41,663 bases of DNA from JBGTCD01 sp041749015 (GTDB lineage: Bacteria > Bacteroidota > Bacteroidia > Cytophagales > Cyclobacteriaceae): positions 1 through 41,663 of the forward strand of contig JBGTCD010000007.1 of assembly GCA_041749015.1 (NCBI GenBank), in the 5' to 3' direction. A program made the position numbers and the translations under genes. The notes under the pieces were generated by a model that worked only from the letters and a program-made list of their open reading frames with translations, ran no database searches and was not told where the DNA came from. Below are positions 15,573 through 23,486 of this stretch, piece after piece; within the stretch, counting starts at the first letter, position 1, and the number at the start of each line of letters is the position of its first letter.

Positions 15573-17855
15573 TTATTCCTTCAAATGTTCAGCAAAAAAG
15601 CCCATCATGGCGGAATATAAATCCATGCGGTTTTCTTCTTTACCAAAACCATGGCCCTCGTTATATTTTACCATATATGGCACTTCAACACCCTTGGTGC
15701 GTAAAGCTTTTACTATTTGGTCACTTTCGTCGATGTTAACACGTGGATCGTTAGCACCTTGTACCACAAACAACGGTTTTTTGATTTTATCTATATGAAA
15801 TACAGGGGAGACTTCTTCCATGATTTCCTTTTCTTCTGGTATGGCAGGATCATACCAAATAGCTTTCAAAATGGGTAAATACGGTGCCCAATAGGGGGGT
15901 ATCGTTTCCATAAATGTGAAAAGGTTGGAAACACCCACATAATTAACGCCACAGGTATACAAATCTGGCGTTTTGGTCAGCCCACGCAACACGGCATATC
16001 CCCCATGGCTACCTCCATAGATTGCTGCTTTACTTTTGTCTACCCATCCTTGTTCTATAACATAATGCAAACCATCTTCTACATCGTCCATGGCTTTACG
16101 TCCAATTTGCTTAAAACCACTTCGCAGAAATTCTTTACCATAACCCCCGCTAATTCTAAAGTTGACATGAAGAGTCGCATAACCACGGCTTGCAAATAAT
16201 TGGGCCTCTGGATTAAAGCCCCATGAATCTCTTATGCCTTGTGGCCCCCCATGAGGATTCACTATTACAGGGACCTTTTGTCCTTTTAAGGCTTCCTTTG
16301 GGAGGGTAATATAGCCATGTAGTTTAACGCCATCACGACTCATGAAAGAAATTGGACGCATCTCTGCCATGTCCTCCTCTTTCAACTGCGGCATTAAATC
16401 AAACAATAATTTTATTTGATCTTTTGCCACATCATATGAATAATATCTCCCATACAACTTATCGCTGGTTACATATATCAAATACTGACTTTCGTCGTCG
16501 GTTTTATCAGAGATATAAAACTCATATTTAGGAAATTCCTTTTTGAGTTTTTTGTGTAATTTTTTATAATAATCACTTACAGGAATAATTTGGTATTTTT
16601 CACCTTCATAGCTAAAGTAATCCAACTCCCAATTCCTGTTGCGGGAAAGTGAAGCTCCGGAGGCGTCAAAATCGTCATTGGAAAAGAGTTTTTTTATGAC
16701 TTTATCTTTTGCCAGATCGTATTTATAAATTTCTGCCTTGTCCGACTCTAAATTTGAAATAACATAAGCATCATGCGCATAATCAGTGGCATAATCAAAA
16801 CTGATGATGTTAAATGTTTCGTCCCATTTGGTAGTTTTTATCAATTTAAAATCCCCCGGTTCTATAGCGTAGTAAATTTCTGAATTGATACCATCTTGAA
16901 GTCGAAAGAAGCCTCTCAAGCTACCATCTTTATCAAACTCATAGCCCATTATAGGATTGGCGATATCCGTGTTTTCATACAATTGCTCCAGTTCCCCCGT
17001 AATAATGTTGATTTTATAGGGATCAAAAACCTGCGGGTTGTTCTTGTTCATGGATATAACCATATGGTCCTTGTCCTCTTTTAGCAATGCTAAAATCTCT
17101 ACTTTGACCCCATCATAGGGAGTTAATTCCTTTTCATTTGTCCCGTCCACATTTACTGCAAACAAGTGGTAATCTTCATTTCCACCCTCGTCCATTACAT
17201 AAATTAATCGATTATCATTAGCCCAGCCATAGCCTCGCACGAGCTCCTCACCTTCAGTTATGACACGTTTAACCTCATTAGTTTTGATATTTTTTACATA
17301 AACATGATTTTTGAGATTATCGTCTTTTTCACGGTAACTCATGTAGGTTCCATTGGGAGAAAGTTGAAATGCTGAGGAAGCAGGCTTGGCGAAATAATCG
17401 GCAACAGAATATTTGTATTTCCCTGTTTCTTTGGCGGCCAAAGCTTTAAGTGCTTCTTCTGAGCTTGGCAGGGCAGTGTTGCCCGGCTTTTTGATCTCAC
17501 CTTTTGTGAGAGTCAAAGGCAAGTCCATTCCACCCTGAGTGAAATTACCATCCATAGTTTCACCCTTCACTTGGGCCTTATATACAATTTGACCGCCCAT
17601 GATCGAAAGGTTAAGTTCTCCTTCGGTATAAGTTACTTTCTCTACTGGGATATCAGTTGCACCCTGGGCAGGGCTATCCATAGTAGCGGTAAGGTCATCG
17701 TCATCTCCCGAAAAATGAAAAATTAATGGGATTTCTTGCCCCATAGCGTTAAGAGTTCCGCTCCAATCTCCTTTTACCGTCTGCCCTTTTACCATGTTGA
17801 TAGATAGCAAAAATAGGACAACTAAAAAAAGGTTCTTTTGTTTTTTCATGATCAT
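15573..17855 (-). CDS. Secreted S9 family (prolyl oligopeptidase-like) peptidase
   Basis: A 760-aa protein with an N-terminal signal peptide (KNLFLVVLFLLSINMVKGQ), so it is exported. Residues ~25-130 form a beta-rich N-terminal domain; ~150-500 look like the beta-propeller of S9 enzymes; ~510-760 are the alpha/beta-hydrolase domain. The catalytic triad is legible: S616 in GGSHGGY, D703 in GANDPR and H735 in EGHGF. It should cleave oligopeptides in the periplasm or outside. A second ATG six bases into the gene (17849) is an equally good start. GC in sampled lines is about 33-37%, well below moeA, and the gene is bracketed by the duplicated moeA tail, which suggests insertion or transfer. A minus-strand TAACTTTA near the start is a near-match promoter element. 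Confidence 0.93.
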   Translation of the reverse strand: MIMKKQKNLFLVVLFLLSINMVKGQTVKGDWSGTLNAMGQEIPLIFHFSGDDDDLTATMDSPAQGATDIPVEKVTYTEGELNLSIMGGQIVYKAQVKGETMDGNFTQGGMDLPLTLTKGEIKKPGNTALPSSEEALKALAAKETGKYKYSVADYFAKPASSAFQLSPNGTYMSYREKDDNLKNHVYVKNIKTNEVKRVITEGEELVRGYGWANDNRLIYVMDEGGNEDYHLFAVNVDGTNEKELTPYDGVKVEILALLKEDKDHMVISMNKNNPQVFDPYKINIITGELEQLYENTDIANPIMGYEFDKDGSLRGFFRLQDGINSEIYYAIEPGDFKLIKTTKWDETFNIISFDYATDYAHDAYVISNLESDKAEIYKYDLAKDKVIKKLFSNDDFDASGASLSRNRNWELDYFSYEGEKYQIIPVSDYYKKLHKKLKKEFPKYEFYISDKTDDESQYLIYVTSDKLYGRYYSYDVAKDQIKLLFDLMPQLKEEDMAEMRPISFMSRDGVKLHGYITLPKEALKGQKVPVIVNPHGGPQGIRDSWGFNPEAQLFASRGYATLHVNFRISGGYGKEFLRSGFKQIGRKAMDDVEDGLHYVIEQGWVDKSKAAIYGGSHGGYAVLRGLTKTPDLYTCGVNYVGVSNLFTFMETIPPYWAPYLPILKAIWYDPAIPEEKEIMEEVSPVFHIDKIKKPLFVVQGANDPRVNIDESDQIVKALRTKGVEVPYMVKYNEGHGFGKEENRMDLYSAMMGFFAEHLKE

Positions 17856-18115
17856 AAATTTAAAGTTAATTTTGTATATTTTATTATTATTTATAGTTGG
17901 TTTAAATATAATCTAGTTAGAACTACTTGATGAAAAATAATAATACGTGGGATAATGACTAGCAAAGGCGTCATGTTTTCCCTCTTTACCCTTATTTATA
18001 ATATTGATTTAAAAGTAAGCAAAAAGTATGCGTTAAAAAATGTAGACAACAAAAAAGATGATTCCCCGGAAATTTATCTGCTTGAAAATGTGGTGGTAGG
18101 TAAAGTGCTGATGCC
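17856..18115. other. AT-rich spacer with an orphan frame leading into the moeA fragment
   Basis: About 260 bp between the S9 peptidase start and the second moeA tail. It holds the presumed S9 promoter and, from 17955 on the plus strand, an open frame of ~54 codons that happens to continue in frame into the moeA fragment. The frame has no recognisable domain or initiation context, and I regard it as debris from the rearrangement rather than a gene. Confidence 0.5.
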
Positions 18116-18254
18116 GGCCACCCCTTGTCCCGGACAGAACTCGGGAGACCTGGCTAATCTCCTTGAGGTTGATGGATTTCACGAGCTGCCGGAGGCGGTC
18201 AGTAATTTTAAGAAAGGAGAGGTCTTTGACGTGTTTAGGATGGTCTCAATTTAA
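18116..18254 (+). pseudogene. moeA: moeA 3'-end fragment (copy 2 of the 149-bp repeat)
   Basis: This encodes the last ~45 residues of MoeA in an open frame (ATPCPGQ..SGDLANLL, ELPEAVSNFKKGEVFD) with its own TAA stop. Homology continues 10 bp past the stop to 18264. Twelve mismatches separate it from the intact gene: about six synonymous third-position changes, the TGA/TAA stop, and four changed residues. There is no start codon or upstream MoeA sequence, so it cannot be functional MoeA. The dominance of silent changes suggests the two tails diverged as parts of working genes (for example different strains) before being joined. Confidence 0.88.
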
Positions 18255-18290
18255 GTTGATTCGGGTTGGTTTTTTTAGTTTAAAATTCAT

Positions 18291-20642
18291 TCAATTCTTA
18301 TTCTTTTTCCTTTTAAAGAGCTTCCTAAAAAAGGACTTTTCCTCCTTTTCTCCGAAGTTTTTCTCCTCTATCGACTGTTCTTTTTTGCCAAATATTTTTT
18401 CTAAAAAAGTAATATCCTCTTTGAAGGGCACACAATCGAGCATCAACTTTTCATTATTGGTAAGAGGCGCAAAACCTGATTTCTTTAGGAACGTTTTGTC
18501 CTGCTCAATTTTTTGCATTGTATAAGCGAAAATGGGCAGGGCGGTCTCGGATCCCTGGCCCAAAGCAGTAGTTTTAAAATGAACCCGTGGATCAGAAGCC
18601 CCAACCCAGGTGGTCATTACCAGGTTTGGCGAAATGCCTATGAACCATCCATCAGCATTGGACTGGGTAGTTCCTGTTTTCCCGGCCAAGGGTCCTTTTA
18701 GGTTATATTTCCATCTCAGAGCACTTCCTGTGCCCCTTTCAACCACTGATTGCAACATCCTGTTTATAAGCCTGGCCGTACCTGGCTTTATTACCCGGAT
18801 GGGTTGTTCTGCATTAAATTGCTCCAATACAGTGCCATCGCTATCGGTTATGGTGGTGATGTAATGTGGTATAACCAAAAGGCCTTCGTTGGCAAAGGCG
18901 GCATAGGCCCTTGTCATTTCCATCAGGGAAATTGACGGGGTCCCCAGAGCGATAGATGGCACATGTGGAATATTGGATTCAATGCCCAGCTTTCGTGCCA
19001 GATTTACTGCATTGCTGATGCCTGCTTCTTCTAAAATTTGAACTGAAACGGTGTTGACAGATGCTGCCAAAGCACCTTCCATAGAATATTTTAAATCATA
19101 ATCTTCGTGTGTGTTGGAAGGTGCCCAACCCTTCTGGTTCTGGTACAATATTTTTTTGGCCGGCACATATTCACAGGGGTCCCATCCCTGCTCCAGGGCC
19201 GCCGCATATACAATAGGTTTAAAGGTGGACCCGACCTGCCTTCGGGTATTAGGACTTGCATGGTCGTACTGAAAATAACGCGAATCGATACCACCAACCC
19301 AAAGTTTAATGGCACCGGAATAAGGGTCTATTGCCAAAGTACCGGCATGCAAAATCTCAAGATGCCGCTTTATGGAATCTATGGGGCTGACCATTTTAAC
19401 AGGACCTTCGTCCCATGAAAAAACCTTAATTTTCTGAGGGACATTCATTGCTTCCATAATTGCTTCTACTGAAAGACCTCCGGTTTTGAGCGTTCTGTAT
19501 CTATCGGATTTTTGTATGGCTGATCGGAGGATTTCAGGATTGCGCTCCCACGGCTTACTTGCACCCCATTGCTGGTCAAATCCTGATTGGACATGCTTCA
19601 TATGTTTTCTTACCGCTTCTTCTGCATATTCCTGCATTCGGGAATCGATGGTAGTATAAATTTTGAGGCCATCAGTGTAAAGATTATAGGCCGTCCCATC
19701 CTGATGGTTGTTGGCTTTACACCAGGCCAAAAGTTCCTGGCGGAGATGCTCTCTGAAATATGGCGCAAGCCCGTGCTGGTGGTCACGAATGGTGTATTGA
19801 AGATCAATGGCTGTAGTCAATAGCGAGTCCAGCACAGGCTCTGGAAAGCTGCCATAAACATGCATCTGCCTGAGCACAGTATTTCTTCTCGTGATGGCAT
19901 GCTCAGGAAAAATTCTGGGGTTATACAAATTGGTGCCCTTGAGCATGCCGATGAGAACTGCTGCTTCCTGAGGGTTCAATTGCTCTGGATTTTTATTAAA
20001 AAAGCGTTCTGAGGCTGCGGCAATGCCAAAAGTATTGTCTCCAAAAGGAACGGTGTTGAGGTAGAGCGCAAGGATTTCCTCTTTCTTGTATATCCGTTCC
20101 AGACGCCGTGCAACTATTATTTCCTTAATCTTATTGACAGGGGTGGTCAGGAAGGAGTGATCTCTGCGCGGGAAGATATTTTTAGCCAATTGTTGGGATA
20201 AAGTACTGCCACCACCAGCCGCTTGTCGCAGGATTACACTCTTGAAAAAAACTCTGCCTATACTTCTGTAATCAACCCCTCGATGGTTGTAAAATCGCAC
20301 ATCTTCTGTACTGATCAATGCATCAATTACCCAGGGAGAGATTTGGGTGACAGGGGTGGGGGTTCGGTCTAGTATGAAGTACCGCCCAATCAACACACTA
20401 TCAGCACTAAATACTTCGGAAGCTAATGGATGGCTTATTTTTTTTAGGGTCTCTGAGTGTGGAATGGTACCAAAGAGGCCAATTCTTACTGAGAGGAAAA
20501 AACTCAAAAATCCCATGCATACAAAGAAAATCAAGACTCCCGAAAGGATCATGATTTTTTTGAACAAGGCCTGGCGGTTGAATTTATGAATCCAGCTCCT
20601 GATTACTATTTTTAATTTACCAAATTTTGAATCAGGACGCAT
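18291..20642 (-). CDS. Bifunctional class A penicillin-binding protein (PBP1A-like)
   Basis: A 783-aa inner-membrane enzyme building peptidoglycan. A single anchor lies at about residues 29-53. The glycosyltransferase-51 domain follows with STEDVRFYNHRGVD at 111-124 (catalytic Glu113) and GGGSTLSQQLAKN at 143-155. The transpeptidase domain has the active-site STFK at 472-475, SVN at 528-530 and KTGTT further on. The C terminus ends in a Lys/Glu-rich tail (LFKRKKNKN). Everything needed for both activities is present. It lies on the minus strand, convergent with moeA and the moeA fragment, and I saw no clear promoter match upstream. Confidence 0.95.
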   Translation of the reverse strand: MRPDSKFGKLKIVIRSWIHKFNRQALFKKIMILSGVLIFFVCMGFLSFFLSVRIGLFGTIPHSETLKKISHPLASEVFSADSVLIGRYFILDRTPTPVTQISPWVIDALISTEDVRFYNHRGVDYRSIGRVFFKSVILRQAAGGGSTLSQQLAKNIFPRRDHSFLTTPVNKIKEIIVARRLERIYKKEEILALYLNTVPFGDNTFGIAAASERFFNKNPEQLNPQEAAVLIGMLKGTNLYNPRIFPEHAITRRNTVLRQMHVYGSFPEPVLDSLLTTAIDLQYTIRDHQHGLAPYFREHLRQELLAWCKANNHQDGTAYNLYTDGLKIYTTIDSRMQEYAEEAVRKHMKHVQSGFDQQWGASKPWERNPEILRSAIQKSDRYRTLKTGGLSVEAIMEAMNVPQKIKVFSWDEGPVKMVSPIDSIKRHLEILHAGTLAIDPYSGAIKLWVGGIDSRYFQYDHASPNTRRQVGSTFKPIVYAAALEQGWDPCEYVPAKKILYQNQKGWAPSNTHEDYDLKYSMEGALAASVNTVSVQILEEAGISNAVNLARKLGIESNIPHVPSIALGTPSISLMEMTRAYAAFANEGLLVIPHYITTITDSDGTVLEQFNAEQPIRVIKPGTARLINRMLQSVVERGTGSALRWKYNLKGPLAGKTGTTQSNADGWFIGISPNLVMTTWVGASDPRVHFKTTALGQGSETALPIFAYTMQKIEQDKTFLKKSGFAPLTNNEKLMLDCVPFKEDITFLEKIFGKKEQSIEEKNFGEKEEKSFFRKLFKRKKNKN

Positions 20643-20702
20643 ATACTATTTTTAGAAGTCAAATTTTCTTTTTCAGTCATCAGTAAGTCACCCAATAAAA
20701 AA

Positions 20703-20725
20703 ATCCCTTTCTGGATGAAAGGGAT
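20703..20725 (-). terminator. Rho-independent terminator downstream of the YtxH gene
   Basis: ATCCCTTT at 20703-20710 and AAAGGGAT at 20718-20725 form an 8-bp stem with a 7-nt loop. Read on the minus strand it is followed by a run of seven Ts. It lies 40 bp past the stop of the YtxH gene. Confidence 0.8.
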
Positions 20726-20764
20726 CATAAAAAGTTCTTTTAGGTAAGGTCAAACTCTTTTACA

Positions 20765-20983
20765 CTATACTTTTACCTTTTCTTTAAAGGAGTCTAAAGA
20801 AGACTTGCCATTTTTGGCGTATTCGTCCACTTTATCATTGTAAGTGTCTTTGAGGCTGTTAAACTTACCTTTGAATTCACTTCTCATTTTCTTTCCACTT
20901 TTAGGAGCAATCATTAATCCTGTCAGAGTCCCTAAAGCAGCGCCAACTAAAAAACCTCCAAGAATTCTACCTGTATTATTCAT
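20765..20983 (-). CDS. YtxH domain small protein
   Basis: A 72-aa protein with a glycine-rich N-terminal transmembrane segment (GGFLVGAALGTLTGLMIAPKSGKK), the hallmark of YtxH-like proteins, followed by a charged helical tail (KFNSLKDTYNDKVDEYAKNG). Such proteins are often general-stress associated, but no molecular function is established. It is a single gene with its own terminator. An imperfect hairpin at 21008-21026 (TTCGGGAC/GTCCTGAA arms) lies in the presumed leader. Confidence 0.85.
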   Translation of the reverse strand: MNNTGRILGGFLVGAALGTLTGLMIAPKSGKKMRSEFKGKFNSLKDTYNDKVDEYAKNGKSSLDSFKEKVKV

Positions 20984-21189
20984 AATATATAAATTTAATG
21001 TTTTTGAGTCCCGAAATTTTCAGGACGTTCTATTTATACAACAGAGTCTCAATGATAAAAGTGCCCTAATTTTTAAAAAATCGATAATTTTAGTGTTTTA
21101 CATGGTGAATTAACTTATCCGTAGGTTTATATGCGGATCCCTCATTTAAAATCAAAGTACTAACAGTTTCCCATCCCATTTCCTCTCCG

Positions 21190-21197
21190 TATATTTG
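21190..21197 (+). promoter_or_regulatory. -7 promoter element of tRNA-Leu
   Basis: TATATTTG, an exact TAnnTTTG, 15 bp before the mature 5' end of the tRNA. A TTT-rich -33 region lies about 22 bp upstream. Confidence 0.55.
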
Positions 21198-21212
21198 CAG
21201 TATCAATCATCT

Positions 21213-21297
21213 GCGCAGGTGGTGAAATTGGTAGACACGCTGTCTTCAGGAGGCAGTACCTTTGGGTGTGGGGGTTCGAGTCCCTTCCTGCGCACCA
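21213..21297 (+). tRNA. tRNA-Leu (anticodon CAG)
   Basis: The acceptor stem GCGCAGG pairs with CCTGCGC, followed by an A discriminator and an encoded CCA. The anticodon stem CTGTC/GGCAG frames loop TTCAGGA with anticodon CAG. The D arm contains GGTAGACAC, the long variable region is typical of class II tRNAs, and the T loop is TTCGAGT. Confidence 0.95.
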
Positions 21298-21300
21298 TAC

Positions 21301-21332
21301 GGCCACCCAAAAACTTGTGGCCTTAATTTTTT
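21301..21332 (+). terminator. tRNA-Leu terminator
   Basis: GGCCAC at 21301-21306 pairs with GTGGCC at 21317-21322 around a 10-nt loop, followed by TTAATTTTTT. It directly follows the tRNA and precedes the aminopeptidase gene. Confidence 0.65.
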
Positions 21333-21339
21333 AAATTCT

Positions 21340-22389
21340 ATGAGCCTAAATATCAAACTCCTCAAAGAAATATGTGAAGCGGCCGGAGCCCCGGGGTATG
21401 AGTCCAGGGTACGTGAAATTGTGGTCAGGGAGGTGACTCCGCTGGTGGATGAGGTCACCGTGGACAACCTGGGAAATGTGTTTGCTTTTAAAAAAGGTGC
21501 TGATTCCGATAAAAAAGCCATGGTAGCTGCGCACATGGATGAAATTGGTTTTATGGTGACCTTTATTGATGAGAATGGTTTCCTGAGGTTCAATACCCTG
21601 GGAGGATTTGATCCCAAGACCCTCGTAGCCCAAAGGGTCATTGTTCACGGTAAAAAAGATTTGATCGGAGTGATGGGCAGTAAGCCCATCCACGTCATGA
21701 CCGCTGAGGAGAAAACCAAAATGCCTAAGATATCAGATTTTTTCATTGACATGGGCATGCCAAAAGAAGAGGTAGAAAAATACATTGGCATAGGTGACCC
21801 TATTACAAGGGAGCGACTGCTTGTGGAAATGGGTGATTGCGTGAACTGCAAGTCTATTGATAACCGGGTGTCTGTATTTATCCTTATTGAGACTTTACGG
21901 CACTTGGACTCTGTGCCGTATGATGTGTATGGGGTTTTTACGGTGCAGGAAGAGGTGGGCATCCGGGGTGCCAATGTAGCTGCCCATAAGGTCAATCCTG
22001 ATTTTGGTTTTGGATTGGATACTACCATTGCCTTTGACCTTCCCGGTGCGCAAGCACATGAAAAGGTGACCAGCCTGGGCAAAGGCACTGCTATTAAAAT
22101 CATGGATGCTACGACCATTTGCGATTACCGAATGGTGGCCTTTATGAAAATGACTGCGGAGAAAAATAAAATTACCTGGCAGCCGGAGATCCTAACAGCA
22201 GGTGGTACTGATACTGCCGGTCTTCAGCGTATGGGTAAGGATGGCGCCATTAGTGGGGCGATATCCATCCCTACCCGGCACCTGCATCAGGTGATTGAAA
22301 TGGCTCATAAGGCCGATATACAAAGTTCTATTGACCTGCTCAGGGCTTGTCTGGAAGGCCTCGCAGATCATGATTGGAGTCATCGCTAA
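21340..22389 (+). CDS. M42 family metallo-aminopeptidase
   Basis: A 349-aa cytoplasmic dinuclear zinc aminopeptidase or glutamyl aminopeptidase-type enzyme, known to form dodecameric shells. The start is the ATG at 21340; the longer frame begins inside the tRNA. Visible motifs are AHMDEIGF at 64-71 (metal-binding His and Asp), FTVQEEVGIRGA (catalytic and metal Glu), DTTIAFDLPGA with the metal Asp region, and PTRHLHQVIEM near the end (metal His). Length is standard. It is a single gene between a tRNA terminator and the convergent crcB. Confidence 0.93.
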   Translation: MSLNIKLLKEICEAAGAPGYESRVREIVVREVTPLVDEVTVDNLGNVFAFKKGADSDKKAMVAAHMDEIGFMVTFIDENGFLRFNTLGGFDPKTLVAQRVIVHGKKDLIGVMGSKPIHVMTAEEKTKMPKISDFFIDMGMPKEEVEKYIGIGDPITRERLLVEMGDCVNCKSIDNRVSVFILIETLRHLDSVPYDVYGVFTVQEEVGIRGANVAAHKVNPDFGFGLDTTIAFDLPGAQAHEKVTSLGKGTAIKIMDATTICDYRMVAFMKMTAEKNKITWQPEILTAGGTDTAGLQRMGKDGAISGAISIPTRHLHQVIEMAHKADIQSSIDLLRACLEGLADHDWSHR

Positions 22390-22419
22390 ATGATCAGGGG
22401 CAAAAAAGTCCCATCATTT
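22388..22419. terminator. Possible bidirectional terminator at convergent stop codons
   Basis: AAATGAT at 22388-22394 pairs with ATCATTT at 22413-22419, with an inner GGG/CCC pair and an A-rich loop. It spans the stops of both the aminopeptidase gene and crcB. Confidence 0.5.
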
Positions 22420-22791
22420 ATGAATTAAATATCTGCCGGCCCAAGCCAGGGCAAAGCCTATCAATATGCTGAGTGAAGTATAAGTCAGCATTATTCCCCA
22501 TTCCTTGCTGGAAGCAAGATTGAGGTTTTCATAGGCAAAAGCAGAGAAAGTGGTAAATCCCCCACAAAATCCTGTACCGAGCAGGAGGCGCCATTGGCTG
22601 TTGAGCACATCCCCTTTTTCTGCCAAACCGTAGATGATCCCGATCATAAAGCACCCCAGGATATTCACTAGAAAAGTACCGAAAGGGAAGGGCTGGATGC
22701 TCCATTTGAGGGTGCCGATATAGATAAGATACCGGCATACCGAACCGAAAAATCCACCCAGACCTACAAGAATCAAATGTGTCCAGTTCAC
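22414..22791 (-). CDS. crcB: Fluoride ion channel CrcB/Fluc
   Basis: A 125-aa membrane protein with four hydrophobic segments and the conserved signature GFCGGFTTFSAFAYE of the dual-topology fluoride channel, plus the N-terminal GGFFGSVCRYL. It exports toxic fluoride as a dimer. The start is a GTG whose first base overlaps the TAG stop of the upstream gene, so translation is coupled. No fluoride riboswitch was visible upstream of the pair. Confidence 0.94.
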   Translation of the reverse strand: MNWTHLILVGLGGFFGSVCRYLIYIGTLKWSIQPFPFGTFLVNILGCFMIGIIYGLAEKGDVLNSQWRLLLGTGFCGGFTTFSAFAYENLNLASSKEWGIMLTYTSLSILIGFALAWAGRYLIHK

Positions 22792-23231
22792 TATTCTATA
22801 TTTTTTTTAGGCACTGTTTTTTTGAGATATTTTACCGCCCCGGCATAATCCGTATGCTCCTGAAGCCCCAAGGTAACTTTCTTCTGATGGCCGAATTTCA
22901 TCTCCAGCTCTTTGTAAACGGCTGCAAGGGTCTTGATTTTGGTCTCTTTCCAGTATTCCAGATCTTTTAGCGCATAAGTCTTTTTTCGACCAATCAAAGG
23001 GCTGACCACCACCTTTTTTCCTCCCAGGTATATGGTTTTATGGTTGATCATGGTTTTGACAAGGACCCCAAAGGCAATCGGTAAGGTGACCAGAACAATA
23101 AGGATGTTGTACCATTCCATGGTGCCGGTGCTGTATACCAGGTATAGGTTGAACCCGCCAGCAGAAAACATTATAATTAGAAATAACCCTAATGAAAAAA
23201 GAGTGCTTGTTTTGGGCTTAGCTACTACCAA
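22791..23231 (-). CDS. Unknown membrane protein with two helices and a PH-like tail
   Basis: A 146-aa protein. Two hydrophobic helices (FSLGLFLIIMFSAGGFNLYLVY and YNILIVLVTLPIAFGVLVKTM) are followed by a beta-rich soluble part (KTIYLGGKKVVVSPLIGRKK, YALKDLEYWKE), reminiscent of a bacterial PH-type domain. This is a guess from the pattern. The gene is translationally coupled to crcB downstream, and a minus-strand -7 element lies 28 bp before its start. Whether it serves fluoride handling is unknown. Confidence 0.72.
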   Translation of the reverse strand: MVVAKPKTSTLFSLGLFLIIMFSAGGFNLYLVYSTGTMEWYNILIVLVTLPIAFGVLVKTMINHKTIYLGGKKVVVSPLIGRKKTYALKDLEYWKETKIKTLAAVYKELEMKFGHQKKVTLGLQEHTDYAGAVKYLKKTVPKKNIE

Positions 23232-23258
23232 GTTTTTTAGGTTTAGGTTAATTTAACC

Positions 23259-23266
23259 CAAAATTA
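23259..23266 (-). promoter_or_regulatory. -7 promoter element of the membrane protein-crcB pair
   Basis: On the minus strand this reads TAATTTTG, fitting TAnnTTTG, with a predicted leader of about 24 nt. Confidence 0.45.
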
Positions 23267-23318
23267 AGAATTCAATCGGATTTTTATTCGGACTTGCCAT
23301 TGGGTTTATAATAATCAA

Positions 23319-23326
23319 TATCTTTG
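23319..23326 (+). promoter_or_regulatory. -7 promoter element of the small lipoprotein-cmk unit
   Basis: TATCTTTG fits TAnnTTTG. A TTG at 23300-23302, 16 bp upstream, is a good -33 partner. The ATG follows only 7 bp later. Confidence 0.6.
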
Positions 23327-23333
23327 TAAAGAA

Positions 23334-23480
23334 ATGAGGAGAATTTTTAAACTGAAATTTATCTGGATGCTGATCATGATCCTGGCCAGTGCCATGGTGT
23401 TTGACGGATGTGCATCTAATAAGAAAAAGAAGCCACCCAAGCCTGGTAAACCGATACCCTGCCCTGTGAGAGACTGCTGA
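23334..23480 (+). CDS. Tiny lipoprotein (48 aa) upstream of cmk
   Basis: A 48-aa frame beginning MRRIFKLKFIWMLIMILASA: a short basic start, a hydrophobic core, then DGCAS as a lipobox-like site with Cys, followed by a lysine- and proline-rich tail (NKKKKPPKPGKPIPCPVRDC) holding two more cysteines. It would be a lipid-anchored peptide of about 23 residues. Support comes from a well-placed -7/-33 promoter, an intact signal sequence, and a stop only 6 bp before cmk. It resembles very small Bacteroidota lipoproteins with Lys-rich, Cys/Pro-containing tails. Function unknown. Confidence 0.7.
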   Translation: MRRIFKLKFIWMLIMILASAMVFDGCASNKKKKPPKPGKPIPCPVRDC

Positions 23481-23486
23481 TACCTG

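Noticed and set aside
17955..18254. A genuine 99-aa gene
   Set aside because: Its second half is a moeA tail fragment and the first half has no homology or initiation signals I can recognise; it is treated as a remnant.
15338..18264. A mobile element with integrase or transposase in the repeat-bracketed segment
   Set aside because: Only the S9 peptidase is encoded between the repeats; there is no recombinase gene and no terminal inverted repeat, so I call it an insertion footprint and not an active element.
21262..21339. Longer N terminus for the M42 aminopeptidase
   Set aside because: It would begin inside tRNA-Leu and run through the tRNA terminator; the ATG at 21340 gives the typical family start.
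22791..23333. Fluoride riboswitch before the crcB unit
   Set aside because: No sequence resembling the conserved crcB-motif core was found; the predicted leader upstream of the gene at 23231 is only about 24 nt.
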